Assembly (NCBI GenBank): GCA_019188255.1
Contig: JAETXT010000006.1
Location: 3,844,001-3,908,000 of the forward strand
Direction of reading: 5' to 3'
Length of the DNA: 64,000 nt
From: Verticillium longisporum
Taxonomy: Eukaryota; Ascomycota; Sordariomycetes; Glomerellales; Plectosphaerellaceae
This document shows positions 22,148 through 33,800 of this stretch, one piece after another. Below the pieces are notes generated by a model. That model was not told the origin of the DNA. It saw only the letters and a program-made list of their open reading frames with translations, and searched no databases. Both the position numbers and the translations under genes were made by a program. Position 1 is the stretch's first letter, and the number at the start of each line of letters is the position of its first letter.

Positions 22148-23583
22148 ATGGCCGATCGAAGAAAGGGTCTTGGCGAATTCGCCATGGACATTCTTCTCGT
22201 CTTTGGCACCGTGAGTTAGAGAGGCTGATTGTCGTCGCGAATGTTTCTGCTGACACGTCGAAGATGGCTGGTGCCATTTACCTAGGTCGGAGCTTCCTAT
22301 CATCACTTGAAACCACTATGGCCGATCCTGAGAAAGAAAAACATGAAAGAGCAAGAATAAGAGCGCAAGAGCATCTTGAGAGGTTAAGGAAAGGAAAGCG
22401 CAATGGAGGCGACGATGTCGAAGAGAATCCCGGCGATAATGAAACACAGCGACGAGGGCCTAGGCCTGAAGATCTTGTGCTCAACGAGTACGAGAATATG
22501 GTTGCATTGGAGATGGTAGCTCCTGAAGACATACCCGTCGGCTTCAATGGTGAGGACCTAGATACGCATCACACATCGCAAGACGAGGACGTCTGGGCTA
22601 ACGGTACCTAGACATTGGAGGCCTAGAAGACATCATTGAGGAGGTCAAAGAGTCGGTCATCTATCCTCTGACCATGCCTCACTTGTACGCTCACGCCGCT
22701 CCTCTCCTTTCGGCGCCATCTGGTGTGTTATTCTACGGAAGCCCGGGATGCGGCAAGACTATGCTGGCCAAGGCCGTCGCCCGTGAGAGTGGCGCTTCTT
22801 TCATCAATCTGCACATATCAACCATGACAGAGAAGTGGTACGGAGATTCGAACAAGATTGTGCGAGCAGTGTTCTCCCTGGCACGCAAGATGCAGCCGGC
22901 TATTATCTTTATTGATGAAATCGATGCTGTTCTTGGCACCCGACGAAGTGGAGAGCACGAGGCGAGCGGCATGGTCAAAGCTGAGTAAGGCCTCCACAAC
23001 TCTTGCGTGAATGATGCAGTTGCTTATCGTTGTTGGCAGGTTCATGACACTCTGGGACGGCCTCACGTCTGCCAATGCGTCCGGCACGCCGGCGCAGATT
23101 GTAGTGCTGGGCGCGACCAATCGTATGCAGGATATAGATGAAGCCATTCTGCGGAGGATGCCGAAAAAGTTCTCCGTGCCGTTGCCCGGCAAAGAACAAC
23201 GGCAAAGGATCCTCCAGCTCATTCTGCGGGACACCAAGAGGGACGCGGAGCATTTTGATATTGATTACCTCGCCAATGTCACGGCCGGTATGTCTGGGAG
23301 CGACATTAAAGCGGCCTGCCGGGACGCTGCCATGGCACCAGTTCGGGAGTATATGCGAGAGCACCGTGCCAGTGGTCGGGCAGCGTCCAGTGTCAACCCT
23401 GCGCATTTCCGAGGCGTACGCACGGAAGACTTCTTTGGACGGCTCGGCGGGGGTCAAATCCTCATGGAAAATCACTCTAGGGAATCGGCAAAGACGCATA
23501 CCTGGCGGCCATCGCCGCAAGAGTACGAGAACATGGTGGAAGATGTGGACGGTTCAGAGGAGGAAACACAGAAGCATCGTTGA
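22148..23583 (+). CDS. MSP1: Mitochondrial outer-membrane AAA ATPase Msp1 (ATAD1)
   Basis: Exons 22148-22210, 22264-22549, 22612-22984 and 23040-23583 encode 421 residues. The N-terminus has one membrane anchor ([19 protein letters not shown]), then a charged linker. The AAA module carries [16 protein letters not shown], Walker A GSPGCGKT, pore loop [10 protein letters not shown], Walker [13 protein letters not shown] and the second region [17 protein letters not shown]. The lid domain has [18 protein letters not shown]. Msp1 extracts mislocalised tail-anchored proteins from the mitochondrial outer membrane and peroxisomes. The start at 22148 and intron 1 (stop codon inside the intron frame) were chosen because together they give the usual short N-terminus followed by the anchor. 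The first Gly-Pro of Walker A is Gly-Ser here, which should be tolerated. Length matches the fungal family. Confidence 0.93.
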
Positions 23584-24269
23584 GAGGAGTGTCTAGGTAA
23601 GATGTGACTGCGCTACTTGTGGTCACAGGGGGCGGTGTAACAAGAATACAAGCAAGGACTGTCATTGCGAACCAAGTGGCCTTCATTCAGTACCTACCTA
23701 CCTTACCTACCTATGTACCTACCGTAGGTAGGTAGGTGGGTGGACATGGTACAATAGACCGGGCCGGGACAGTGTCCAGTTATCTGGGCCTGTGATCACG
23801 TCATGTCTGGGGCCCAATGTGTCCCACGATTCCGTGCTCCCCGCGCCTCCCACCAGCCAACCAGCATCGCTCACACACTCCATGGGCCCAAGCACGCATT
23901 GCCTCTGAGTCAATCAGGCAAGAGCCGGTGAGGGACCACTGAACCGAATCCCCATTCTCGGAGCTGCATCGGCGTCACACATTCCATCTCCCACCTTTAC
24001 ATATCGCACATCACGTCCCCAGTCACCTCTGAGCTATACATACTTGAGCGTCCACCCGAATTACTTCCAAAACACTCGGGTACGAGTACGCCGGTGCTGC
24101 GAGAACCTATTTGATCTGCTGAGCAGTTCAATTGTCTTGCGGCGACAAGTCTGGCTCGGGAAAACACACGAGACCAGCGGTAGAAAGTACTCCTCGCTCC
24201 TGTTCTCTTCGACACGCTTCAGCAATTCGAACCGGTTCTCTCCTCCCCAATCCGAAAATTTCGAACACA
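23584..24269. promoter_or_regulatory. MSP1 3' region and STR3 promoter
   Basis: About 690 bases, tandem plus-strand genes. Contains the repeat/hairpin patch at 23691-23740. CACGTC cores occur at about 23797 and 24010, related to the CACGTG sites used by fungal sulfur regulators, but they are not exact matches, so regulation is not claimed. Confidence 0.4.
23691..23740. repeat. CCTACC / GGTAGG inverted repeat
   Basis: TACCTACCTACCTTACCTAC is followed after a few bases by CCGTAGGTAGGTAGGTGGG. The arms are complementary and could form a hairpin just downstream of MSP1. It uses the same units as the patches at 14292-14835. Confidence 0.8.
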
Positions 24270-25651
24270 ATGGCCGCGCAATCCAACATCAGCGGCGGCA
24301 GCGGCGGACCCTCGAAGCCGAGCGAACTCTCCAAGCGTCTCGACTTGGATGGTCATGATCTACCCCCCTCACCTGCTCCATCCAGCCCTCGCAACGGTCG
24401 TCGCCGTTACGCACCGGCGACGGAGCTTGTGTATACCGAAACCAATGACCAGTATGGCTCCTCCAGCATTCCCATCTATCAGTCGGCCACTTTCAAGCAG
24501 TCTTCCGCCCGGGGCGGCAACAGCGAGTATGACTACACTCGGTCTGGCAACCCCACTCGGACCCATCTTGAGCGCCACATGGCTAAGATCATGAATGCCT
24601 CCCGTGCCCTCGCTGTTGGCTCGGGTATGGGTGCACTGGACGTCATCACCCGCCTTCTCAGGCCCGGCGACGAAGTCATCACCGGTGACGATCTGTACGG
24701 TGGAACCAACCGCTTGCTTGCGTACTTATCCTCCAACCAGGGTATTGTGGTGCACCACGTCAATACCACCACTGTCGATGCGGTGCGCGACGTCGTATCG
24801 GACAAGACAGCCATGGTGCTCCTCGAGACCCCGACGAATCCTCTGATCAAGGTCATTGACATACCTTCGATCGCGAGGGTGATACACGAAGTCAATGACA
24901 AGGCGCTTGTCGTCGTCGACAACACCATGCTCTCCCCATGCTATGCAACCCCTGGATCTTGGCGCCGATATTGTTTACGAATCCGGCACCAAGTATTTGT
25001 CGGGCCATCACGATATCATGGCCGGTATCATTGGTGTCAACGATGCCGCAGTCGCCGACAAATTATACTTCACCATCAACGCCAGTGGTTGTGGATTGTC
25101 GCCCAACGACTCCTTCCTATTGATGAGAGGTGTCAAGACCTTGGCTATTCGAATGGAGAAGCAGCAATCGAACGCGCAGCAAATTGCCGAGTTTCTCGAG
25201 AATCACGGCTTTCGTGTGCGTTATCCCGGCCTCAAATCTCACCCTCAGTACGATTTGCATTGGTCGATGGCTCGCGGTGCCGGAGCAGTGCTGTCCTTTG
25301 AGACGGGCGACGCCTCACTGTCCGAAAGGATCGTGGAGGCTGCTCGCCTGTGGGGTATCAGCGTGAGCTTCGGCTGCGTCAACAGCTTGATCAGTATGCC
25401 TTGCCAGATGAGTCACGCGAGCATTGACGCCAAGACCCGCAAAGAGCGACAAATGCCCGAAGACATCATCAGACTCTGTGTCGGAATTGAAGATGTCGAG
25501 GATCTCATCGATGATCTGTCACGCGCTGTAAGTTGTTCACTGCAGGCAGTTGACCAAGCAACATGAGCAAGCTAACAGAACCCAGTTGGTCCAAGCTGGA
25601 GCCGTTACTGTGACGCTGGAGGGGATCCAAGCAAATCCAGTGGCGGCATAG
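24270..25651 (+). CDS. STR3: Cystathionine beta-lyase (two apparent one-base deletions)
   Basis: A PLP enzyme of the Cys/Met-metabolism family that converts cystathionine to homocysteine for methionine synthesis. Exons 24270-25527 and 25586-25651, about 441 residues after correction. Motifs seen: LDGHDLPPSPAPSSPR, SSIPIYQSATFKQ, EYDYTRSGNPTRTHLERH, SGMGALDVITRLLRPGDEV, LLETPTNPLIKVIDIPSI, the PLP lysine in YESGTKYLSGHHDIMAG, GCGLSPNDSFLLMRGVKTL and RLWGISVSFGCVNSLISMP. It ends RALVQAGAVTVTLEG.. after the last intron. The frame breaks between 24934 and 24952. Reading C5 instead of C4 at 24934-24937 and again at 24949-24952 restores SPMLCNPLDLGADIVYES, which is the family sequence. Exon lengths are two bases short of a multiple of three, agreeing with two missing bases. 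The fungal STR3/metC assignment over cystathionine gamma-lyase follows the N-terminal DLPPSPAPSSPR signature. Confidence 0.92.
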
Positions 25652-26126
25652 ATGGATCACAGAGAAGCCATCATTACAAAGATCGAATTCCGGCTGCTGC
25701 ATGAGATTGAACAAGGGACTATGCACTAGCCGACTTTCCAGGCAGCCAGTGGGAGCTGAAACAGCTGTCGACAGGTAGCCAAAGAAAGCATCGAGAGAAA
25801 AAATGTTGATTATAGAAGTCAACGCCAGCATGTCATGCTTTGTTTGTTTGTGTCGTAAGAATTCAAGTTTCAAACTGAAGGCCCACCATTCTGGATAGTG
25901 ACACGAGCAACATGAGTACGCAGGAGTGACAATCAACCATGCCGTCTATCGTCGATGGTATGTAGGCCTTGCTAATAGACGTAAATATGACCAATTCTTA
26001 CGAAAGGCGACAGTTTTATTACCAACGTATAGCTATGCAAACGAGCCTTGAATCATGTTGCTCACCCGACAAATGAGCATCCGAACAACTCCTAAAAGAT
26101 GCTTTTCCTGGAGAGCAAGAGAAGCT
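25652..26126. other. Convergent 3' intergenic region, STR3 / TMS1
   Basis: About 475 bases between tail-to-tail genes. No coding signal is recognised. Confidence 0.4.
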
Positions 26127-27666
26127 CTACGAAAAATCAAAACGATCGGGCAGAATGACAGGGGCTACAAGGGTCCAGGTATACAAAGCGTAGCAAACCC
26201 AAGCGCTGACGATCTTGATCCAGCTCGCAAAGTAGGTGCGACCAACAGGAGCAAAATCGCCATCCTGCTTCGACTGATCGAAGCTCATCGCAAGTAATGT
26301 AGCGATCCAGGCAGTAGCAAGGAAGAAGATAATGTGGAAGACGCTATAGTTGTACTGCGTCTGCGTTCTCTCGTCGTCGCCAGGTGACTTGTTGCCGGCA
26401 TCGCTCTCGTCATCAGATAGAAGGGCGTCTGCTGGAAGACTCCCTTCTTCAACTGCGCGACGCAGGGCCTCGGCACGCATCTCGCGGCGAGCGCCAGGCT
26501 GCTGGGTAACAAGATCGTGCTCATCATCCTCGGGAAGCCGGATCGCGCCATTGGACCCCATACCAAGGCTCTGAGTGGCAGCGCGCGTAGTAGTATAAGC
26601 AACAGTAAGCATCGTAACGATTGCGCCTATGACGATCGATGTTGTCCGGGTTCCCTGGGCCCGGATCAGAGGGTTGCATTGTCTATCGTCGGGTTCCATA
26701 GACACAGCGGACATGGTCAGGTATGTACAGTACACTGCCACCATCGCTGCTTGAGCGAGACCAGCCTTGGGGTTATACTCCTGAACTGTCGGATTGACGG
26801 AGATGAATGAAGTGACGAGCCAGAAAATGAGGTTGATGGTAATGGCAGCCTGGTTCATTGCACAGCCACCCTTGGCGAAGAATATGTACATGACAATAGT
26901 CATGGCAAGGGAGGCGACGTACATGCCCAGAGTTGAGCCGATAAGAACAGTTCTCCAGACCTTTGATTCGGTGTTTTCGATTTGCTCAAGGCAGTATTCA
27001 GCCCAGTTGTGCGCGAGGTCGACAAGTAGAATCAAGCCGAGTACGAGGAATAGCATGGCAGCGAAAAGCGCGACGTAATTCCCCCAGACCTGAAAGAACT
27101 CATCAGGAATGAGGAACGAGAGAACAATGAGAGCCAGCCATGCGATGACTTTAGGGCCCCAGTATCCATTTTGTAGAGCAGCGCGTGGGTTCTTGGAGGA
27201 TGTGATGTTGAACAGCAGGCCAGCAAAGATGAGATGGAAGAGACCAAGAGCGAAATTGATGCGGTGCATGGCTAACCAACCATAACATTGGCCGGTGGGG
27301 CAGTCGATTTTAACATAGTCGAGTGTGAGGTGTTCGAGTTTCTTGATGGCCCAAGGCGTGAGCATGATCCAGGAGAGAATCGAGTTCACTAGGAGGAGGA
27401 GGGCGTAGGCGATGCGGGTGGCGACACTGGGTAAGAAGGATAATCAGCGTACATTGCGCATTGAAGAGAGCATGTTGAAGACATACCTGTTGCCACATTT
27501 ACCGCACGCACTGCACACAGCAGAGCATGTCGCGGCGCCGCAACAGCTAGCAGCGAAAGTGACGACCTGTGTCATGTTAGAAGGCGAAGGCGACCCGACA
27601 TAAACAACTACTCACAGAGCCTATGCTGGGCACCGCCATCAGCGGCAAAGAGAGCAAAGCCCCCAT
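26127..27666 (-). CDS. TMS1: SERINC/TMS1 family membrane protein
   Basis: Exons 27616-27666, 27487-27566 and 26127-27426 give 476 residues. The N-terminus MGALLSLPLMAVPSIGS leads into a cysteine-rich segment (FAASCCGAATCSAVCSACGK) typical of the family. About ten membrane spans follow, with the conserved TPWAIKKLEHLTLDYVKIDC, PTGQCYGWLAMHRINFALGL, NPRAALQNGYWGPKVIAWLA, LVDLAHNWAEYCLEQIE, DRQCNPL and, near the end, YNYSVFHIIFFLATAWIATL. A large acidic loop (EDDEHDLV.., LLSDDESDAGNKSPGDDE) precedes the last spans. SERINC proteins sit in vacuolar/Golgi/plasma membranes and are implicated in serine-lipid handling and lipid scrambling. The exact substrate in fungi is uncertain. The family match is strong and length is typical. 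Confidence 0.95.
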
Positions 27667-28352
27667 GACCGAAAGTTGTTGCTAGTTTGTGGCAATAAGG
27701 GGCTTGTGTGTATGTGTGTTTGGAACAGCGTATGTTGGTGTATCAGACAAGAAGCCTCGAAGCCGTTATTGAGGGACGCAGTCGCTGTGTTACGACGGCT
27801 TCGCTGCTCGACATCTCGTTGATCACTGGGTGTCCTCCACTGTGGATTCTGGGGGGTACGACTCTCGGTTCCTATTCGTTGCTACCAGGATTATGGAAAT
27901 CCACGTGACTCCAGGATGTCTTACCTCACCTTCATCAATGCGGCATGACACCAACAAGTAGGTAGGCACGTCAGCTGCCATCCTCCCACTCAGCCGACTA
28001 CGGCAGTTGCGACAGTTGGACCTTGCACTGGCTCCGCAGCCGGAGCGAGATAACAGCAACCCCGAGGTACGCACCTACTGACGGAAAGGACCGCGCTATC
28101 TCTAACCGTGCTTGTCTTCATTGTGGCCGACTACAAGTCATTACCGCACGCCGAGCTAATGCCAAACCCGAACGCCAGTAGATCTTGTCACTCGCAGGTC
28201 GGCAAGACAGCATCGACAGATGACTACGTCGCGAACTCGCGACGACTTTCAATCTCGTTCTTCTGGCCCGGCTAGTTGAATGATGTCCTGAACGAGCCGA
28301 CCTGGCACCCTTCATTACGATAGTTCGACCCGCATTTCGCTTCACCAACACC
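27667..28352. promoter_or_regulatory. Divergent promoter region, TMS1 / MCH1
   Basis: About 690 bases between outward-facing starts. A CACGTG core lies at about 27902. No other gene is seen. Confidence 0.45.
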
Positions 28353-30202
28353 ATGACGAACGACTCAAAACATGCGCAGCTCAATCGAGCTCGCATAGTC
28401 GCTAGCATCGCAGCGACGGTCATTTCTCTTGCATGCGGTACCAATGTGAGCGCTCAAAAACCGGGACTCCTACCCGTTCTGTCCTGTCTTGGAGCTGACC
28501 TTCGCCCTCTCTCAGTACGTCTATTCAGCATGGGCTCCCCAATTCGCCGACCGGCTTAAACTATCGTCTACGCAAAGTAATTTGATTGGTCTTTCTGGAA
28601 ATCTGGGAATGTACTCTCTCGGCGTACCCATAGGCATCTTCGTCGATACCAAAGGCCCACGCCCTGCAGTCATCGCCGGCGCTATACTACTGGCATCAGG
28701 CTATTTCCCATTGCACCAGGCTTTCGATCATGCAGCTGGTTCTGTTCCCCTGCTTTGCTTTTTCTCGTACCTGACGGGTCTCGGAGGCTGCATGGCCTTC
28801 GCCGCGGCTGTCAAGACGTCTGCCCTCAACTGGCCACACCACCGTGGCACCGCAACAGCATTTCCCCTGGCCGCCTTCGGCCTCAGTGCGTTCTTCTTCT
28901 CCTTGTTTGGGAGTGTTTTCTTCCCCGGAAACACAAGTGCTTTTCTAGCCACCCTTGCTATTGGTACATTTGGTTTACCTTTTGTTGGTTTCTTCTTCCT
29001 TCGCGTGCTACCTCCTACCGGATACCGCCCAGTCGCACGTCCGGATCCTCTACTGGGCTCTCAAGAGCTTTACAGGACCGAATCTGAAGAGGCAAAGCAC
29101 CAAGCCGCGCACCACGCACACAATTCTTCTCGTTTCGAACCCGGTACGTCACCTAGCACAAGTAGCCCCAGCGGCACAGCCGATTCGTTTCACGGTGGGA
29201 ATGTCCGAGGTACCGAAGCTACCCATGGGCAGGACGAAGAACATGGCCTGCCTGACACGTCTGACGGCCCCGAACCTGATGAGACCTCTTCTTTGATATC
29301 GAGTGCATCATCAATGCCCGGGGACATTGTTGTGCAGAGCAGTGTTGATTTGGATCGTTCTCATCGTATAGATATTCGTGGTTGGCAGTTGCTGCGCATG
29401 TTCGACTTTTGGCAATTATTCTGTGTCATGGGTATTCTCACCGGGATTGGTCTTATGACCATCAAGTATGTTCTCCTGATACCGCGGCTCAGCTGGCCAC
29501 CACCCTTTCCCCAATATAGCTGATAATTTCTACAGCAACATTGGGCATACCGTAAATGCCCTGTGGCGCCACTGGGATGACACTGTCGACGAAAACTTTC
29601 TCATTACTCACCAACAGCTGCACGTCTCCATATTGTCGATCTGCAGCTTTACGGGACGGCTTCTCAGTGGTGAGTTGCATGAAATTCCATGAGCCATGAT
29701 GGTCCTCGAGCTCATACTTGTAGGCGTCGGTTCCGACATCATTGTCAAGGTACTCCACGGCAGCCGCGTCTGGTGTCTCGTCATATCCAGTCTGATCTTC
29801 TCCATGGCGCAAATTTGCGCACTGAGCATAGAGAATCCGCACTTGCTGGGTTTTGTATCCGGTCTATCAGGCCTCGCGTACGGTATCCTGTTCGGTGTCT
29901 TCCCTTCAATCGTCGCTGAGACCTTTGGCATTCATGGGCTCAGTCAAAATTGGGGTCTCATGACACTTTCGCCCGTCATCTCGGGCAATGTCTTCAACCT
30001 CTTTTACGGGTCTGTCTTTGATCAACACAGTGTGATCGGCCCTGGCGGAGAGCGTATTTGTCATGATGGCCGTGGGTGTTACCAAGCCGCCTACTTGGTC
30101 ACACTGGGTGCCTGCGCATTAGGAACTGTTACTACGCTGTGGGTCATTCGCCATCAACATGTTACCTGGGCCAAAGAGGACAAGGGGGAGCAGGAGGACT
30201 AA
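28353..30202 (+). CDS. MCH1: Major facilitator transporter, MCH1-like
   Basis: Exons 28353-28445, 28516-29465, 29536-29669 and 29724-30202 encode 551 residues. There are about 12 membrane spans in two bundles, separated by a long acidic, Ser/Thr/His-rich loop (about residues 220-330). Motifs include ACGTNYVYSAWAPQFADRL, SNLIGLSGNLGMYSLGVPIG, TGLGGCMAFAAAVKTSALNW, RGTATAFPLAAFGLSAFFFS, SICSFTGRLLSGVGSDIIVK and FGVFPSIVAETFGIHGLSQN. The pattern is that of the nodulin-like/MCH1 subgroup of the MFS, named after the yeast protein annotated as a monocarboxylate transporter homologue. Yeast MCH proteins were not shown to carry monocarboxylates, so the substrate is unknown. The protein is probably vacuolar. 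Intron phases all agree and the frame is intact. Confidence 0.9.
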
Positions 30203-30831
30203 GTGTGTTTTTCTTCCAGACGTGTACAAATATGTGGACGCAAATAGACAGCATAGACATGAACATACATACACGATCAACCGGATCTGTTGACGCGTTG
30301 TATTGGTCCTACTCCTTCCCAGATCCGCCTACCGTGCTCCTTTCCTCTCACTCTGTCCGCTTTCATAACAAGTGCTCCATTAATGCGCAGTCGTGTGGAG
30401 GACTGGCAAGTACCTCCTCTGAAACTCATTGTGACACATTAATCACTGCGAATCTAAGAGAACCTTGCTCATGGTTGTCCCTCCTGCTCGTCCCTATGTA
30501 TGATCCTTTGAAGTGAAATGCACGAAAACTCCGAACTAATGCCTGTTACCCTTGTAAACCATCCAGCGCCGCCGCTGCTCCTGCAAGTATTATCTCTGAG
30601 TTATCTGTACAGCCAGAATAGAGCTCGAAAGGCAATATATTCCATGACCCGAGAAAATAAATGGTAGCGCAAAAAGAAAAACAAAACAGAACCACCGTAC
30701 AACAACGAGTTCTTCCCTTGCAGGACGCTGTCCACGGCCAGATAGGCGTGCTAAGTGACCTCTTTCAGCCCAGAAATAACAAACGCAATGAATCCGCCCG
30801 CCGCTTGTTGACACGAATACCGAGTGCTCTT
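30203..30831. other. Convergent 3' intergenic region, MCH1 / BST1
   Basis: About 630 bases between tail-to-tail genes. Nothing recognisable is seen apart from A-rich stretches. Confidence 0.4.
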
Positions 30832-33800
30832 TTACGGACGCTTGCTGCCTTTTGCATCGAATGATTCGCGACTGTCAAACAAAGAGTTCACTCCAGTGAG
30901 GGACCAGCCATCCGATGTCGAATGAATGACAACCAACCAAACAGCAACAAGATTGACCAGATAATGCAGCATGTATGCATATGATATGCCGTAAATGGCG
31001 GCATAGATAGCAGTGCTGAACAGGAAAATACTTGTCAAGTGCTTTGTCCTGCCTGCTAACCGAGGCACCATTTTGCCGGCTGTCAAGTTCTCGACCAGGA
31101 GAATGAAAGGCATAATAGAGAGAACGTTGTGGTGCGAAGAGAAAGGGGTGAGCCAGTGAATTGCGAGGTTGCGTATCCAAACGGCAAGTATGGGTAAGTT
31201 GATCGGTAACACCCATAGCATGAGAAGCAGGATCGAATGGGCGTAATTGTAAAAGTCATGACTTGCGGTCGACCCAATTTCATTAGTGATTCGAAGAGCG
31301 CGGACCGTGGTGAATAATTGAACCAGGCACGCGACCAGGTACGCAAATTGGTAGGGTATGAAGGTCGACACCAAGAAGAGAAGCACAGCAGTGGTAATCA
31401 TGCGCCGCCTAGGAGATGATGGAACAAATGCTGACGTCGACGCTCGACGACGACCATCCTGTCTTTGCCAAAGTGGGCGTGCCATGGTGTACCCATAAAG
31501 CAAACCAAGTATGTGTGTCAGAGCGACGGTGGCGAGGTGTATAGCCACACATACACCGATGCAGACAACGCCGATAAGAGGCACTAGGAACCAAAAAAGA
31601 GTCCCGCGTGCCAGTCAATAGGTCATTGCTGTGGAAGTCGGTTGTGGGAGCATTTGCATCCCAGGTGTCCCACAATATGCCTGTGACGGACGTCTCGGAT
31701 CCTCTCAGTGATAACGAGAGGAGTGTAAGGGAGAGCAAAACCAATGGCAAAGATTGCTTCAGGCAGCTGTCAAGGCTATCTGAGAAGGAGATGAACACGC
31801 CAGTGGAGTCATAAACCCGAAATTGCTTCCGAAGCACCAGGGACACTATAAGGAGTGGGAAAGCAGCAAAGACGGTTCGATATCGGATGACAAGCTTTCC
31901 CAAGCTGCCCAAAATGTCCACAGTAAGCCGAATCTCAAGGCTAGACTCGCAGGTTGGGTCAGTCCAGATTTGAAGGCTAAGACCTTGGTCATTGGCGCTA
32001 GATGGTGTCAAGGGAGGCGGCAAAAAGGTGCAGCGCCGTGCATGCTCAAGTCTACTCTTCGCGCGTTGACGTAGAATCTTGACTCGTGAGGGTGGGCAAG
32101 ATATTGTCTGATCATTGGCGAAAACAGAAGCCGTTTGCTGCTGCACGCTGGACTGTGGATTTCGAGATGAAGGGCGACAAGGCTCGACTTAAGATTTGGG
32201 AATTGGACCTCAGCAGTCATCGGACGATCTCCAGGCAGTGTCATTGTCAGGCCAAGGGCTGCCAGTCGCCCGGCGCCCACGGTTTGTATTCTCTTGGCTT
32301 GAGTTTCGCTGCTAAAGTCGGCCACAACAAAGGCACTGGTAGGTTTGACGGCTTTGTCAATGACCGCAACATAGAGGTACTCAGCAATGTCCTCCATGTC
32401 ATACTGTAGGAAGATAAATGGGAGATGCCCTTGGCCAGTTTTGGACACGAATGGCTGAGTCGTGAAATCGGTGGATGCTGGAAGAAGTATTTGGTCGGCT
32501 GCCGCATTCTTGCACAACAATTTGACAGCGTCAACCCGATCGTTCGACGGTCCAAGCTTTAGGTGTACAAGCTCCGGGCTTTGAAGGGACTGGTGGCCAG
32601 CAGGGCTGCAAAATAGTACCTCAAGAGTACCATGCTCGCCGGGGAGTCCAGAGGATTGTTCGTGAGCAGGTTGAATTGTATGCCATTTGATAGTCGGTCA
32701 GACGGTATGCGAAGCAAGTGAGCCTCTAGTTCCGGCTTTCCACCCAAGTCTCGAAGTACCAATTGCTCTCCATGTGCTGCGCTGGCGAGGACATCGTCTC
32801 CAACGGTAAGAAGTGTTGTGGGTTCATTGTTAGACAGCACCTTCTCTGCAGACGTTTCCATACCAGTCAGGAAGCGTTTCTTGAACATTCGCATCCTCTC
32901 GGCTCTCGGCTTAGTCTGTGATGGCCGACGAGCATCGATAACGTCAAAGATCGCACGTGTGAGAACTTTTCTGAATTGATCGCACCAGAGAATAGCTTGG
33001 TGATCCATGCTTGTCCAAACAGTGGGTATTCCAGTGGTGAAGACTGTGAAGCCATTTGTTTCTGGGACGAGAGATTCAATATTGGCATAATCGGAAGGTA
33101 CGACGGTGTCCAAGCCGCCGCCAGCAATAGACACAAGGGTTACGTGCCATAGGGGTTGTCGTTTGCCCATTTTTGGGCGTAGGCTTGACGCCAGTAATTA
33201 TTGATGTCGTTGTAGATGCTGACAATTTGGCCATCGAAAGTAACCGGGGCGCGTGCGTGTGGAGCAGACATGGTGATGATGGTGTTGATTGAGTTGGACT
33301 GATAATTGGGCATGGTAAGCATGGTACGAGCAACTATGCCCCCCATAGAGTGCCCAAGTATCAAGACCGAGGTCGGCTCGGGCAAGTCCACACTCCTCGA
33401 GGTCATTTTTGGATCCTGGTAAAGCGCCAAGATGAACCTGATGGCTTCATTCAAGTAATCAGCCTGGTCGAGCATAGTCTGGCCGTGGAAGGCCGTGATG
33501 TCTTCGTTGAAATCGACTGTGAAGAAATCCAATGGGCGCACGCCTCTGGCCGTCGTGTCTGGATCTTGTTGCAAAGCATCGTGAAAGTAATTGGCTGCTT
33601 CAGCAGCAACAGGTCGAACCTGCTTGTAGCTACCAGCATTGCCGGGTATGAAAAGAACGGGTGCGCCTCGAAGCTAAGAAACACAAATGATTAGACTGCA
33701 AGAACGAAAGTGAAATGCCACAAGGCTGGCCTGAATGGGAATTACCTTGTTGTTCGTGTCTATACCCTGCTCCCGATAGAGGTATAACGAATACTTCGTC

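Noticed and set aside
30832..33673. Programmed frameshifting as an explanation for the BST1, STR3 and EXO70 breaks
   Set aside because: The sites share no slippery heptamer or downstream structure. They vary in gene and position but coincide with homopolymer runs, and near-identical proteins in other fungi need no shift.
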